A stretch of 26,758 bases of DNA from CAZCPB01 sp964540295 (GCA_964540295.1 CAZIMT010000025.1:1-26758); one strand, 5' to 3'; shown: positions 6,541-14,941, counted from the stretch's first letter. Notes: generated by a model not told the origin, from the letters alone. Translations and numbers: made by a program.

Positions 6541-7980
6541 GTGACTGATATCTCCTCGCCATCCCACCCACCGTTCGCGCCCCCCTCCTCGTCGGACACG
6601 CCGGCGCTGCTGGCTGTCCCACCGCTCCTCCCGAGGGCCAAGCCGTTTCGCGTTTCGATCCGTCCGCCGGGGAGCAAGAGCCTGACAAACCGGGCGTTGC
6701 TGCTGGCGGCGCTGGCGCGCGGCGATTCGGTGATCCGCAGGCCGTTGCTCGAGGCCGACGATGCCCAGCGGATGATCGCGGCCGTGACCACGCTGGGTGC
6801 AAAGGTCACTCGCTCGGGTCAGGACCTGAAGATCACCGGCGTGAACGGGCGCTGGGTCGTGCCGCCCGAGGGTGTAACGCTCGACCTTGGCAACGCGGGG
6901 ACCGCGACGCGGTTCTTGGCGGCCGCGGCGCTGCTCGCCCCCGGGCCGGTAACGGTGGACGGCAACGCGCGGATGCGGCAAAGGCCTATCGCGGAGCTGG
7001 CCGGTGCGCTCATCCACCTGCACGCGAACATCGAGTTCACAGGGACCAAGGGCTGCCCGCCGATGAAGATCGTGCCGCCCAGGGGACCGGCTGGCGAGGC
7101 GCGAGCGCTCGTGCTGCCCACGACCATGTCCAGCCAGTTCATCTCCGCGTTGCTGCTGGTTGCGCCGTGGCTGGCGCACGACGTGACGATCAAGCTCGTG
7201 GGCGAGATCACGAGCGCGTCGTACATCACGATGACGATCGGGCTTTTGCAGAAGCTCGGGGCCCACGTGCAGATGACGGAAGATTTGCGGGTGACACGAG
7301 TTGGGCCGCCGCGTGCGGTGGACGGGCGCTCGCGCGGGTTCGGGCTCGATTCGTTCACGTACGACACGGAGCCGGACGCGAGCGGGGCCACATACTTCTG
7401 GGCCGCGGCCGCGCTGATCCCGGGCGCGGTGTGCAAGGTTCAAGGATTGGGACCGGGGTCATTGCAAGGCGACGCGGCGTTCCCCGAGTTGCTCGTGCGG
7501 ATGGGCGCGAGCAGTAAGCCAGCGGGGACGGACGACGACCCGGCCGTCGAGTGCAAGGGGCCAGCCAAGCTGGGGCCCATCTTGGCCGATATGGCAAACA
7601 TGCCCGACGCGGCCATGACACTGGCGGCGGTGGCGTGCTTCGCGGAAGGGACGTCGATCCTGCGCGGGCTGGGCACGCTGCGGCACAAAGAAACCGATCG
7701 GCTCGCGGCCATGAAGAACGAGCTGACCAAAGTCGGGGTCGCGGTGAAAACTTCGGTCGCGGGCGACGAGGACGCCATCACCATCACCCCCCCACCGGGC
7801 GGCGTTGATTGCTCGGCAGATTGCGAACGAGTCGAGTTCGAGACCTACGACGACCACCGCATGGCGATGTCGCTGGCACTCGTCGGGCTGCGCAGGCCCA
7901 ACGTGTGGATCAAAAACCCGGCGTGCGTGAACAAGACATACCCCGGGTTCTGGGGTGACCTGGAGAAGCTGTACAAGTAG
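6541..7980 (+). CDS. aroA: 3-phosphoshikimate 1-carboxyvinyltransferase (EPSP synthase)
   Basis: Sixth step of the shikimate pathway: shikimate-3-phosphate plus PEP gives EPSP and phosphate, in the cytoplasm. Counting from GTG 6541 (479 aa), FRVSIRPPGSKSLTNRAL holds the substrate-binding Lys46. LGNAGTATRFL, RMRQRPIAEL, SSQFISALLL and DASGATYFWAA follow in family order. MPDAAMTLA supplies the catalytic Asp356 and LRHKETDRLAAM the catalytic Glu384. YDDHRMAMSLAL and CVNKTYPGFW close the second lobe. The domain starts near residue 36, so the first 35 Ser/Pro-rich residues are extra compared with about 430 aa for typical AroA. The frame is open from 6469 with alternative TTG/GTG starts and no clear Shine-Dalgarno, so the start is uncertain. 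The gene stops 27 bp before the scaffold gap. Confidence 0.95.
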   Translation: MTDISSPSHPPFAPPSSSDTPALLAVPPLLPRAKPFRVSIRPPGSKSLTNRALLLAALARGDSVIRRPLLEADDAQRMIAAVTTLGAKVTRSGQDLKITGVNGRWVVPPEGVTLDLGNAGTATRFLAAAALLAPGPVTVDGNARMRQRPIAELAGALIHLHANIEFTGTKGCPPMKIVPPRGPAGEARALVLPTTMSSQFISALLLVAPWLAHDVTIKLVGEITSASYITMTIGLLQKLGAHVQMTEDLRVTRVGPPRAVDGRSRGFGLDSFTYDTEPDASGATYFWAAAALIPGAVCKVQGLGPGSLQGDAAFPELLVRMGASSKPAGTDDDPAVECKGPAKLGPILADMANMPDAAMTLAAVACFAEGTSILRGLGTLRHKETDRLAAMKNELTKVGVAVKTSVAGDEDAITITPPPGGVDCSADCERVEFETYDDHRMAMSLALVGLRRPNVWIKNPACVNKTYPGFWGDLEKLYK

Positions 7981-8007
7981 GAAGAAGCGAGCCCGCGCGA
8001 GAAAGAG

Positions 8008-8107
8008 NNNNNNNNNNNNNNNNNNNNNNNNNNNNNNNNNNNNNNNNNNNNNNNNNNNNNNNNNNNNNNNNNNNNNNNNNNNNNNNNNNNNNNNNNNNNN
8101 NNNNNNN
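8008..8107. other. Scaffold gap of exactly 100 N
   Basis: One hundred consecutive N separate the aroA stop (7980) from the truncated pseudouridine synthase. The round length suggests a placeholder of unknown true size. It must hide at least the missing N-terminal part of the next gene, including its HRLD catalytic motif, which needs several hundred bases. A short-period tandem repeat touches its right edge and may have broken the assembly. Confidence 0.97.
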
Positions 8108-8155
8108 AACTCAGGGCCAAACTCAGGGCCCTATTCAGGACCAAGCTCCGGGCCG
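8108..8155 (+). repeat. 12-bp tandem repeat encoding xSGP tetrapeptides
   Basis: Four in-frame 12-bp units directly follow the gap: 8108-8119, 8120-8131, 8132-8143 and 8144-8155. They encode NSGP, NSGP, YSGP and SSGP, and a fifth partial GS follows. The number of units inside the gap is unknown. Confidence 0.85.
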
Positions 8156-9577
8156 GGGTCGCGCCAGAGGCCACGCATGCCCGATGGCGGTCCTTCGTCG
8201 TACACGCACCGCGCCGACGATGCGCCGCAGCTCGCGGTGACGCACTACCGCGTGCTGGCGTGCGGGCTGGGTCGCGCCCTGGTACAGTTGCGGCTTGGCA
8301 CCGGGCGGAAGAACCAGATCCGCGTTCACATGAGCGAGGCCGGGCACCCGTTGGTGGGCGACTATCGCTACCGCGCGCCGGGCGAGGCCTACGGCGCGCC
8401 GGTGTCGGACCCGATCTCACGCTTGTGCTTGCACGCGGTGGAACTTGGCATCACGCACCCGAGCAAGGGCGAGACGATGCGGTTCTCGAGCCCAGCGCCC
8501 GAAGCGTTTTGGGGGTTGGTCGGCGCGAAGCCGCGCGGGCTGGAGCGCGAAACGCTGGCGGTGCCGGGCGATGAGGAGAATCGGGCCGAATCAAGCACGG
8601 ATCCAAAGGCTATAGCATCGAACAGCGGTCACGTTCGCGCCGGTGAATCCAACGCCGCGCCGAGCGTAAAGAAGGACGCGGGCGGCGCAGTGAAAGGTCC
8701 GGTCTCGAGTGCTCCGCTAGAAACTTCGTGGGACCACGTCGCGCCGTGGTACGAGAATTTGCTCGATCAAGGGCGCAGCGATCATCACCGCGATGTGATC
8801 GTGCCGGGGACGTTGCGGCTGCTTCGGCCTGCTCGAGGGATGCGGGTGCTGGACGTCGCCTGCGGACAGGGCTTGCTGTGCCGAAGGCTCGAGCAGATCG
8901 GCGTCGAGGCGGTGGGCGTTGATGCGTCGCCTCGGCTGATCGACGCGGCTCGTCGCGCGATGCCGCCGCGGCCCGACACCAGCACGCGGGCGGCACGTTT
9001 CGAGGTCGGCGACGCACGCACGCTAGGCGAGATGAAGCTCGGGCTCTTTGACGCCGCAGCCAGCGTGATGGCGCTCATGAACATCGACCCGCTCGAGCCA
9101 GTCATCCGCGGGTGCGCGGCCTTGCTCAAGCCGGGCGGGGTCTTCGTCGGCGTGATCCTCCACCCCGCCTTCCGTGCGCCGGGGCAGACGAGCTGGGGCT
9201 TTGACAAAACCGGAAAGTACGACGCGGACCGCGAAGCTCGCGGCTCGGCGGCTCGACAATCACAGGACGAGGACGCCAAGAAACCGATGACGCGGCAGTA
9301 CCGGCGCGTGGACGGATACCTGTCGGCAGGTCAGACTCCGATCGTCATGAACCCCGGGCACGCGGCTCACGGCAAGACGCCCGTGACGACGTGGACCTTC
9401 CATCGCCCAGTACAAACCTATATCCGCGTGTTGAGCGAGGCGGGGTTCCTGATCGAAACACTGGAAGAGTGGCCGAGTCTGCGGCAGAGCCAGCCGGGGC
9501 CTCAGGCGCGCGAAGAGAACAGGATTCGCCGGGAGATTCCGATGTTCTTGGGCTTCCGGGCGATCAAACGCGGATGA
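8108..9577 (+). CDS. RluA-family pseudouridine synthase fused to a SAM-dependent methyltransferase (5' end lost in gap)
   Basis: The frame is open from the gap to the stop at 9577, giving 489 visible residues. After the xSGP repeats, about 8220-8520 encodes the C-terminal half of an RluA-type pseudouridine synthase: VTHYRVLACGLGRALVQLRL, TGRKNQIRVHMSEAGHPLVGD (the family's TGRxHQIRVH with Asn for His) and LCLHAVELGITHPSKGE. The catalytic HRLD motif would lie upstream, in the gap. A polar linker (about 8530-8725) leads without a stop into a class I methyltransferase: SWDHVAPWYENLLDQG, motif I VLDVACGQGLLCRRL near 8850, VGVDASPRLIDAARRA, FDAAASVMALMNI, and LLKPGGVFVGVILHPAF. The C-terminus (TTWTFHRPVQTYIRVLSEAGFLIETLEEWPS) is typical of small-molecule-type methyltransferases. 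The fusion suggests RNA modification, but the methyl acceptor is unknown. Confidence 0.85.
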   Translation, partial: NSGPNSGPYSGPSSGPGSRQRPRMPDGGPSSYTHRADDAPQLAVTHYRVLACGLGRALVQLRLGTGRKNQIRVHMSEAGHPLVGDYRYRAPGEAYGAPVSDPISRLCLHAVELGITHPSKGETMRFSSPAPEAFWGLVGAKPRGLERETLAVPGDEENRAESSTDPKAIASNSGHVRAGESNAAPSVKKDAGGAVKGPVSSAPLETSWDHVAPWYENLLDQGRSDHHRDVIVPGTLRLLRPARGMRVLDVACGQGLLCRRLEQIGVEAVGVDASPRLIDAARRAMPPRPDTSTRAARFEVGDARTLGEMKLGLFDAAASVMALMNIDPLEPVIRGCAALLKPGGVFVGVILHPAFRAPGQTSWGFDKTGKYDADREARGSAARQSQDEDAKKPMTRQYRRVDGYLSAGQTPIVMNPGHAAHGKTPVTTWTFHRPVQTYIRVLSEAGFLIETLEEWPSLRQSQPGPQAREENRIRREIPMFLGFRAIKRG

Positions 9578-9706
9578 CCATTGGGGATGACCAACGGGCA
9601 CAGGCGGGCGCAAGAGCAATCGCCGCACCTGAAAAAACGCACATCACCGAATCGACCTGATGCAGATCAAGCTAAGGCACGACGAGAGCACGAGGACGAG
9701 GGCACG

Positions 9707-10963
9707 ATGAGGATCAGTTTCGAAACAAAGGCTTTACTCCCCGCCCGAGCGGCCTTTCTCGCGGTGACGCTCGGCGCGAGCGCGGGCGGCCTGACCGTCT
9801 CCGCCAGCGCCGAGGTGACGCTGATCGCCAAGGCCCAGATCGCGGCCGACCTCGATGATCTCTCAGGACTCACAGCCTCGATGGCGTCTTTCACCCAAGC
9901 ACGCCTCGGAAGCTTCGGGTCGGCACTCGACTTCGACCACACATCAGGACAATTTGTCATGCTCCCCGACCGCGGACCCGGCGACGGCGGGTCGGCGTAC
10001 CTCACGCGCTATCACGTCTTCGACATTCACCTGCCGACTCGATTCCTGTCGGGGGAAACTCCAGAAACGCTCTCGCCCAAGCTCGTCGCAACGCATGTGT
10101 TCCGCGACGCCGACGCCGCCCGATACCCCGGCAATAGCGGCGCGTACTCAGTCACGCCTGGAATCGCAGGCCGTCGCTACGACCCCGAGGGCATCCGTGT
10201 CGCTGGCGACGGCACGATCTATGTCAGCGACGAGTACGGCCCGTGGATCGACGCATTCGCCCGGGACGGCACACACCTGAAGCGACTGCGCGTGCCGTCA
10301 CGATTCGCGATCAGCAACCCCGACGGCGACGGCGACCGAGAGTTACCTCCCAAAAACCTCTCGGGCCGGCAGGGCAACCGCGGCTTCGAGGGTCTGGCGA
10401 TGAGCACGGACGGGCGCACCCTGTACTCGATCCTGCAGAGCCCGCTGATTCAGGACGGTGCGCTGAACGCCAAAAACAAGCGAGTGGGGCGGAACATCCG
10501 AGTCCTCGAACTGCCGATCCAGACCGACGAGCCGACCCGCGAGTACGTGTACACGCTCGACGACGCCAAGCACGGCGTCAGCGAGATCCTGGCGATCGAT
10601 GCGAAGCGATTTCTGGTGATCGAGCGCGACGGGAAGGCGGGGAAGGAAGCGGCATTCAAGCGGATCATGGTGGCCGATTTCGCGCGCGCAACAGACGTGT
10701 CCGCGATCGAGTCGCTGCCCAATGAGAAGTTGCCCGACGGCGTGGTCGCGTGCGTCAAGAGGCCGTTTTTGGACTTGCTGGACGCACGGTTCGGGCTCGC
10801 GGGCGAAGCAATGCCCGAGAAGATTGAAGGGCTTTGCTGGGGGCCGAACCTGAGCGATGGGCGGCGGACGCTCCTCGTCAGCACCGACAATGATTTTAAA
10901 CCAGATCAGCCGAGTTTTATCTGGGTGTTCGCGGTTGACACCGAAGACCTTGCCGCGCGCTAA
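9707..10963 (+). CDS. Exported esterase-like activity of phytase family protein
   Basis: A 418-aa protein. ATG 9707 is chosen because a signal peptide (basic start, hydrophobic 10-25, ASA before EVTL near residue 35) follows it directly; the frame itself opens at 9581. The mature part matches the phytase-like esterase domain family (Pfam PF13449): LSGLTASM, LGSFGSALDFDHTSGQFVMLPDRGPGDGG, YDPEGIRVAGDGTIYVSDEYGPWIDAF, NRGFEGLAMSTDGRTLYSILQSPL, and the end region KIEGLCWGPNLSDGRRTLLVSTDNDF. The repeated EG/DG beta-blade pattern suggests a beta-propeller. It would act in the periplasm or outside the cell, possibly on phosphate or other esters. The substrate cannot be told from sequence. It lies downstream of the fusion gene, 129 bp away. 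Confidence 0.85.
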   Translation: MRISFETKALLPARAAFLAVTLGASAGGLTVSASAEVTLIAKAQIAADLDDLSGLTASMASFTQARLGSFGSALDFDHTSGQFVMLPDRGPGDGGSAYLTRYHVFDIHLPTRFLSGETPETLSPKLVATHVFRDADAARYPGNSGAYSVTPGIAGRRYDPEGIRVAGDGTIYVSDEYGPWIDAFARDGTHLKRLRVPSRFAISNPDGDGDRELPPKNLSGRQGNRGFEGLAMSTDGRTLYSILQSPLIQDGALNAKNKRVGRNIRVLELPIQTDEPTREYVYTLDDAKHGVSEILAIDAKRFLVIERDGKAGKEAAFKRIMVADFARATDVSAIESLPNEKLPDGVVACVKRPFLDLLDARFGLAGEAMPEKIEGLCWGPNLSDGRRTLLVSTDNDFKPDQPSFIWVFAVDTEDLAAR

Positions 10964-10985
10964 GCGATGCAAGTGCTGTGCGCAC

Positions 10986-11013
10986 AAAAAATCGGCCCGC
11001 CTTCGCGGACCGA
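10986..11013 (-). terminator. Rho-independent terminator for the LTD/PEP-CTERM-like gene
   Basis: Read on the minus strand, a 9-bp stem with one mismatch (11005-11013 with 10992-11000, loop GAAG) is followed by six T (10991-10986). It lies 47 bp beyond the stop of the minus-strand gene. The same stem may also slow transcripts arriving from the plus-strand gene ending at 10963, but that side has no T run. Confidence 0.75.
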
Positions 11014-11060
11014 CGTTGGATACCCAGTGAACCACGACTTCTCGTCGTGATCGCGATCAA

Positions 11061-11684
11061 TCAGCGGCGCGAGCGGCGGACGACGGCGAGGCCGAGACCC
11101 AGAAGAGCGATCGAGCCGGGGGCGGGGATCGGCAGGTACTTGCCGGGGTTGGCGACGTCCGCGCCGGTCGAGGCGTAGGAGCCGTAGCTGTCGCCGACGG
11201 TCGAGAGCGCCCAGAGGGCCGCGGTGTTGGTGCCGAGATTGGCAAGCCCGGTGTTAGCGCTCACGTTCTGCGTGCGCGGGCCGCCGCCAGCCGCCTGATC
11301 GTTGTACGTGAGACGGTCAACGAGCGTGGGGCCGTTGTACACGTTGATCTCGTCGGACCGGCCGAGGTTGTTGGAGTTGAGACCGACGATCTTGACGCTG
11401 GTGCCTAGCGCCCAAGCGGTGCGGAACAGCGATGCGTCGATTTCGGTGATGATCACCGACTCGCCGCCCAGGATGATGCCGAAACTGCTCAGGTCGAGGC
11501 TACCGGGCGCGCGGCTGTTGTCGTCGAAGCTCCAGCCGGTCATATCGATGGTTGACGAGCTGATGTTGGTCAGTTCGATGAACTCGCCGCTGACACTCGA
11601 ATACGAGTACTCGGTGATACGGATGTTGGCGAACGCGGAACCGGCTGTCGCGGCCAAAGCCGCGAGAACAAAGGACTTCTTCAT
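11061..11684 (-). CDS. Secreted LTD protein with PEP-CTERM-like sorting tail
   Basis: A 207-aa protein from ATG 11684, preceded by a good Shine-Dalgarno (TTGAGGAGA, ending about 9 nt upstream), which decides against the longer frame from 11813. The signal peptide is MKKSFVLAALAATAGSAFA. The mature start NIRITEYSYSSVSGEFIELTN with ISSSTIDMTGWSFDDNS is a lamin-tail (LTD) immunoglobulin-like domain, as found on many secreted bacterial proteins. Residues 187-207 are the PEP-CTERM-like tripartite tail: PAPG, a short hydrophobic helix ALLGLGLAVV, then RRSRR. This should lead to membrane sorting and processing by an exosortase-type system, which is not encoded in this window. The ligand is unknown. 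Confidence 0.85.
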   Translation of the reverse strand: MKKSFVLAALAATAGSAFANIRITEYSYSSVSGEFIELTNISSSTIDMTGWSFDDNSRAPGSLDLSSFGIILGGESVIITEIDASLFRTAWALGTSVKIVGLNSNNLGRSDEINVYNGPTLVDRLTYNDQAAGGGPRTQNVSANTGLANLGTNTAALWALSTVGDSYGSYASTGADVANPGKYLPIPAPGSIALLGLGLAVVRRSRR

Positions 11685-11978
11685 CAAAGGTCTCTCCTCA
11701 AAGTGGAACATACACAGACACCCGGTCTGACACGGCGGGACGCATCGGTGCGCACACACGCACCCGACCAAGGCGAGGAAGACTATCGAATCAGCCGGAT
11801 CAAGAGCAGCCATCGATCGCTAAGAATGCGCCAAGAGTGAGACGAGCGTCGTCGGCGTGACGTGCCGCGTACACACCTCGCTCGATCCGATTCTCTCGAT
11901 ATTTTCTTCGCGGTTGTTTCATCGATACTTAGCGCCATCTAAACATGAAGCGCCGAGTCGAACCCGTACTTTTTCTAC

Positions 11979-12947
11979 TTGACGAATCAATCTTTAGGTA
12001 AAAATCTCGCAACTAAGGCCGCCTTCACGCTCATCGAGTTGCTGGTCGTGATCGCGGTGATCGCGCTCCTGATCAGCATCCTGCTGCCCAGCCTTGGCGC
12101 GGCTCGTGAGCTCGGGCGGCAGACCAAGTGTGCCAGCAACCTGCGGCAGATGGCGACGTCCGCCCTGGCATACGCGGCCGACAACAAGACGTACCTGTGC
12201 TCTGGTCCTTTCGATAACCGCAAGCGCAGCGCCTACGGCCCGGTCGATCAAGCGGGATGGATGGCGGACATGATCAACTCGGGCGCAGGCAAGCCCGGCG
12301 ACATGCTTTGCCCGTCAAACGTGGCGCGAACGAACCAGAACCTGGCCTTTACGCGCATCAACGACTCGCCCTTCAAAAAGTTTGCGGCCGACGAGATCGA
12401 CGAGCTCTTCCGCCGCGGGTTCAACACAAACTACACGCAGTCGTGGTACATGGCGTACACGGAAGTTCGGAACGTGCGCGATACCTCGCTGGACCCCAAG
12501 CGGGTCGCGGGCGTGGTCGGGCCGCTGCGCGACAAGTACCTCTCGATGGTCTCGACCTCGATCGTTCCGCTTTTCGCCGATGCACGAACGGACACCGACG
12601 ACGTGGTGGACATCAACGAGCAGAAGGCCGTCCGCGCGGTGAAGAGTGTCACCGACGGGCCGCTCGCGCTCTCGAACACCTTCGGCCGGCAGGACTATTC
12701 GGACTTCGGCCCGGCTCACGGCAAGGGCAGCTACATCCCGTTCAATAAGAAGCAACACAACAAGGTTTATGGCAACTTCGCATTCGCCGACGGGCACGTC
12801 GCCGCAATGAACGACACCAACCGCGACGGCGAGTTCGGGTGGGGCAGCAGCGACGCCGCGGGCACCGACCCGTACCCCGACATCGAGGGCAAGGTCTTCG
12901 GCGGGCACCTCTCGTCGGGCGCGTTCTGGAGCAAGAGAACCGAATAA
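11979..12947 (+). CDS. Prepilin-type N-terminal cleavage/methylation protein (pseudopilin)
   Basis: A 322-aa protein starting at TTG 11979, the only usable in-frame start because an in-frame TGA lies about 35 bp upstream. The leader MTNQSLGKNLATKAA is followed by FTLIELLVVIAVIALLISILLPSL, a textbook class III signal with Glu at +5. Cleavage would be after Ala15, where Gly is usual. GRQTKCASNLRQMATSALAYAADN follows, typical of planctomycete pseudopilins. Near residue 265 HNKVYGNFAFADGHVAAM carries the C-terminal His and DG of the H-X9-DG family, here spaced by ten residues. It lies between two LTD-domain genes, so it may belong to a surface export machine. A terminator-like hairpin follows. 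Confidence 0.88.
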   Translation: MTNQSLGKNLATKAAFTLIELLVVIAVIALLISILLPSLGAARELGRQTKCASNLRQMATSALAYAADNKTYLCSGPFDNRKRSAYGPVDQAGWMADMINSGAGKPGDMLCPSNVARTNQNLAFTRINDSPFKKFAADEIDELFRRGFNTNYTQSWYMAYTEVRNVRDTSLDPKRVAGVVGPLRDKYLSMVSTSIVPLFADARTDTDDVVDINEQKAVRAVKSVTDGPLALSNTFGRQDYSDFGPAHGKGSYIPFNKKQHNKVYGNFAFADGHVAAMNDTNRDGEFGWGSSDAAGTDPYPDIEGKVFGGHLSSGAFWSKRTE

Positions 12948-12999
12948 CGCATGATACTCGCCCGATAGCTTGAGTTCGTCGCGGGCAGGTCAGCAAGGT

Positions 13000-13032
13000 C
13001 CGGGTGTTCAGCGTGAACCCCGGCATGTTTTT
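13000..13032 (+). terminator. Probable terminator after the pseudopilin gene
   Basis: CCGGGTGTTC (13000-13009) pairs with GAACCCCGG (13015-13023), nine pairs with one bulged T and the loop AGCGT. CATG and five T (13028-13032) follow. It lies 52 bp after the pseudopilin stop and ends 33 bp before the next ATG, so the two genes may have separate 3' and 5' ends. Confidence 0.55.
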
Positions 13033-13065
13033 CAAGGTTTACGTTTTGTCCGAGGAGATCAGAGC

Positions 13066-14640
13066 ATGAGCACGAATTCGGCACACACCAAGATGTTGAT
13101 CGCGGCGATCGCGCTCGCGGCTGGCACCACGGCCGCGCACGCGCAGGTCGTCTTGAACGAAGTCCTCAGCAACCCCGTCGGCTCGGGCAGCATCGACGAC
13201 CAGTGGGAGTATGTTGAGCTCTACGGCACGCCCGGCATGAAGCTCGACGGCTACGCCATCGCCGCCGTCTTCGGCGGCGCGGACCCCGACGGCGACAACA
13301 TCCCAGGACCGCTCCCGGCCGGGTGGGACGCGGGCGACGAGCTCGCCGAGATCGACGAGGCCTGGAGCCTCGACGGGCGCACCATCGGGTCCAACGGATT
13401 CCTTGTCATCTTCAACAACAACGCCAACAACAGCAAGATCCTCCCGCTGCTCCCCGCCGCCACCAACCGCGCTTCGTTCGTCCAGTGCCACATCCCCACG
13501 ACCGACACCGCGGGTCGCATCAAAAACGACGGCTCGTCCACCTACGTCCTCGTCCGCAAACGCCCCGATCAAAGCCTCAACGCTGGCGGGCTCAGCGTGT
13601 ACGGCCCAAACTACGCGTGGCGCAAGGACATCAACACCGACGTCAACTACAACAGCCGTATCGACTTCGGCGGCCCGCTCCCCCTCGGAGGCGAACTCAG
13701 CGTCTTCGGCGAGGACCAGAGCAACGTCCAGAATATCGCCGTCCCAAGCCCGTCCATCCTCGAACCCTACCAGATGGTCGACGACATCGCGATCTCCAAC
13801 GGCGGCGGCAAGGAATACACGCGGTCATCACAGCAAGAGATCTCCGACACCCCGGGCTACAACCCCGACTCTTTCAGCCGCGTCGCGTTTTATGACACTA
13901 ACCCGCAGCGCGGCAGCCGGCTCAACAGCCTGAATGTAATTGCCGACACAAGCATGTCCGACGAAGAGTTCATCTACGGCGAGCAGACCACCACCGTCGC
14001 CAGCCTCCGCTACAACATCGCGCTCGCCGGAGGCCCCACCGACCCCAACGGGCCCAAGTACAACGCGCTGGGACAGCTCGACGCGAGCGGTACCTTCCTC
14101 CTCGACGACATCAACCTCACCGGGTTCAAGCTCACGCCCGGCACGTTCAACGACGTAAACTCGACGAGCCTCGGCGGGATCGACGTCATACAGTTCCGCT
14201 TCGTTGCCAAGGACTACAACTTCGACGGCGCCTTCAACGCCGCGGACTACGCCCTCATCCTGTCACGCCTGGGCGCAACCCTCGACGACAACGCCACGCT
14301 CATCAACAACAAGAACACCGTCGATACCGCCGACGACGTGGCGTACACCGGCTGGAAGTGGCAAGGCCGCGAGTTCCAGGCGATCCTCGCCATGATGAAC
14401 GCCAACACCACCGACGGCCCGGGCGGGATCAACGCGACGTTCGTCACCGCGCTCGACGTCGCGGCCTCGTTCGTCTGCACCGCAGACTTCGACGCCGACG
14501 GTTTCCTCACCGGCGATGACTTCGACGCCTATGTCCTGGCGTTCGAGGCCGGGGCGATCTCGTCAGACTTCGACGGCGACGGCTTCGTCACCGGCGACGA
14601 CTTCGACGCGTATGTCGTGGCGTTCGAGAGCGGCTGCTGA
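13066..14640 (+). CDS. Large secreted LTD-domain protein with EF-hand (dockerin-like), Cys-ending tail
   Basis: A 524-aa protein. ATG 13066 is preceded by GAGGAGA at a suitable distance and followed by a signal peptide (hydrophobic 9-20, ending AHA before QVVLNE). Residues 27-120 form an LTD domain (QVVLNEVLSNPVGSGS, YVELYGTP, FLVIFNNN). The middle (120-375) is a beta-rich region I do not recognise. Three EF-hand-type loops follow: DYNFDGAFNAAD (383-394), DFDADGFLTGDD (474-485) and DFDGDGFVTGDD (501-512). The last two sit in near-identical repeats running DDFDAYVxAFE. The protein ends in Cys524, with Cys471 opening the tail. The loops should bind calcium. The tail closely resembles that of the subtilase at 21490-23133. 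It is probably exposed on, or released from, the cell surface. Confidence 0.85.
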   Translation: MSTNSAHTKMLIAAIALAAGTTAAHAQVVLNEVLSNPVGSGSIDDQWEYVELYGTPGMKLDGYAIAAVFGGADPDGDNIPGPLPAGWDAGDELAEIDEAWSLDGRTIGSNGFLVIFNNNANNSKILPLLPAATNRASFVQCHIPTTDTAGRIKNDGSSTYVLVRKRPDQSLNAGGLSVYGPNYAWRKDINTDVNYNSRIDFGGPLPLGGELSVFGEDQSNVQNIAVPSPSILEPYQMVDDIAISNGGGKEYTRSSQQEISDTPGYNPDSFSRVAFYDTNPQRGSRLNSLNVIADTSMSDEEFIYGEQTTTVASLRYNIALAGGPTDPNGPKYNALGQLDASGTFLLDDINLTGFKLTPGTFNDVNSTSLGGIDVIQFRFVAKDYNFDGAFNAADYALILSRLGATLDDNATLINNKNTVDTADDVAYTGWKWQGREFQAILAMMNANTTDGPGGINATFVTALDVAASFVCTADFDADGFLTGDDFDAYVLAFEAGAISSDFDGDGFVTGDDFDAYVVAFESGC

Positions 14641-14647
14641 TTCTCTC

Positions 14648-14677
14648 GTGGTCCTCGCGCGAGAGCGCGAGGACCAC
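14648..14677 (+). terminator. Perfect GNRA-capped hairpin after the LTD/EF-hand gene
   Basis: A perfect 13-bp stem, GTGGTCCTCGCGC (14648-14660) with its exact complement at 14665-14677, is closed by a GAGA tetraloop (GNRA type). It begins 8 bp after the stop. No T run follows, so it may be a processing or stability hairpin at the mRNA 3' end rather than a classic intrinsic terminator. Confidence 0.55.
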
Positions 14678-14802
14678 GCTTAAAACGTCCTCAGACCGAA
14701 CCTTTCCCGGCGGACGCGTGACGGCTTGCGGGAACAACAATGCCCGTGTTCCGCGATCTGATTCAACGAGCCCGCTCGAAAGACTACTCAGGATCTAGTT
14801 GT

Positions 14803-14816
14803 CCGCCAGCTGGCGG
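14803..14816. repeat. 14-bp perfect palindrome
   Basis: CCGCCAGCTGGCGG at 14803-14816 is a perfect palindrome in the intergenic stretch before the second RluA-family gene. It could be a dimeric-protein site or a dispersed repeat; nothing nearby decides. Apart from this and the hairpin at 14648, 14678-14941 shows no gene. Confidence 0.5.
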
Positions 14817-14941
14817 CAAGGACAGTCGGGCCACGGCCTCGGCATCATCGCGCACTCAATCAATGCTCACGCCCGCAGACCCTAGCATCCTGCCCGGGAA
14901 GCCCTCCCCAACCTCTCGCAAGGTGAGCGGCTCTTCGAGCC

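Noticed and set aside
6037..7443. Long minus-strand open frame antisense to the GroES-like and aroA genes
   Set aside because: It overlaps two clear genes and its product is Arg/His/Pro-rich with no domain; it is a GC-rich shadow frame.
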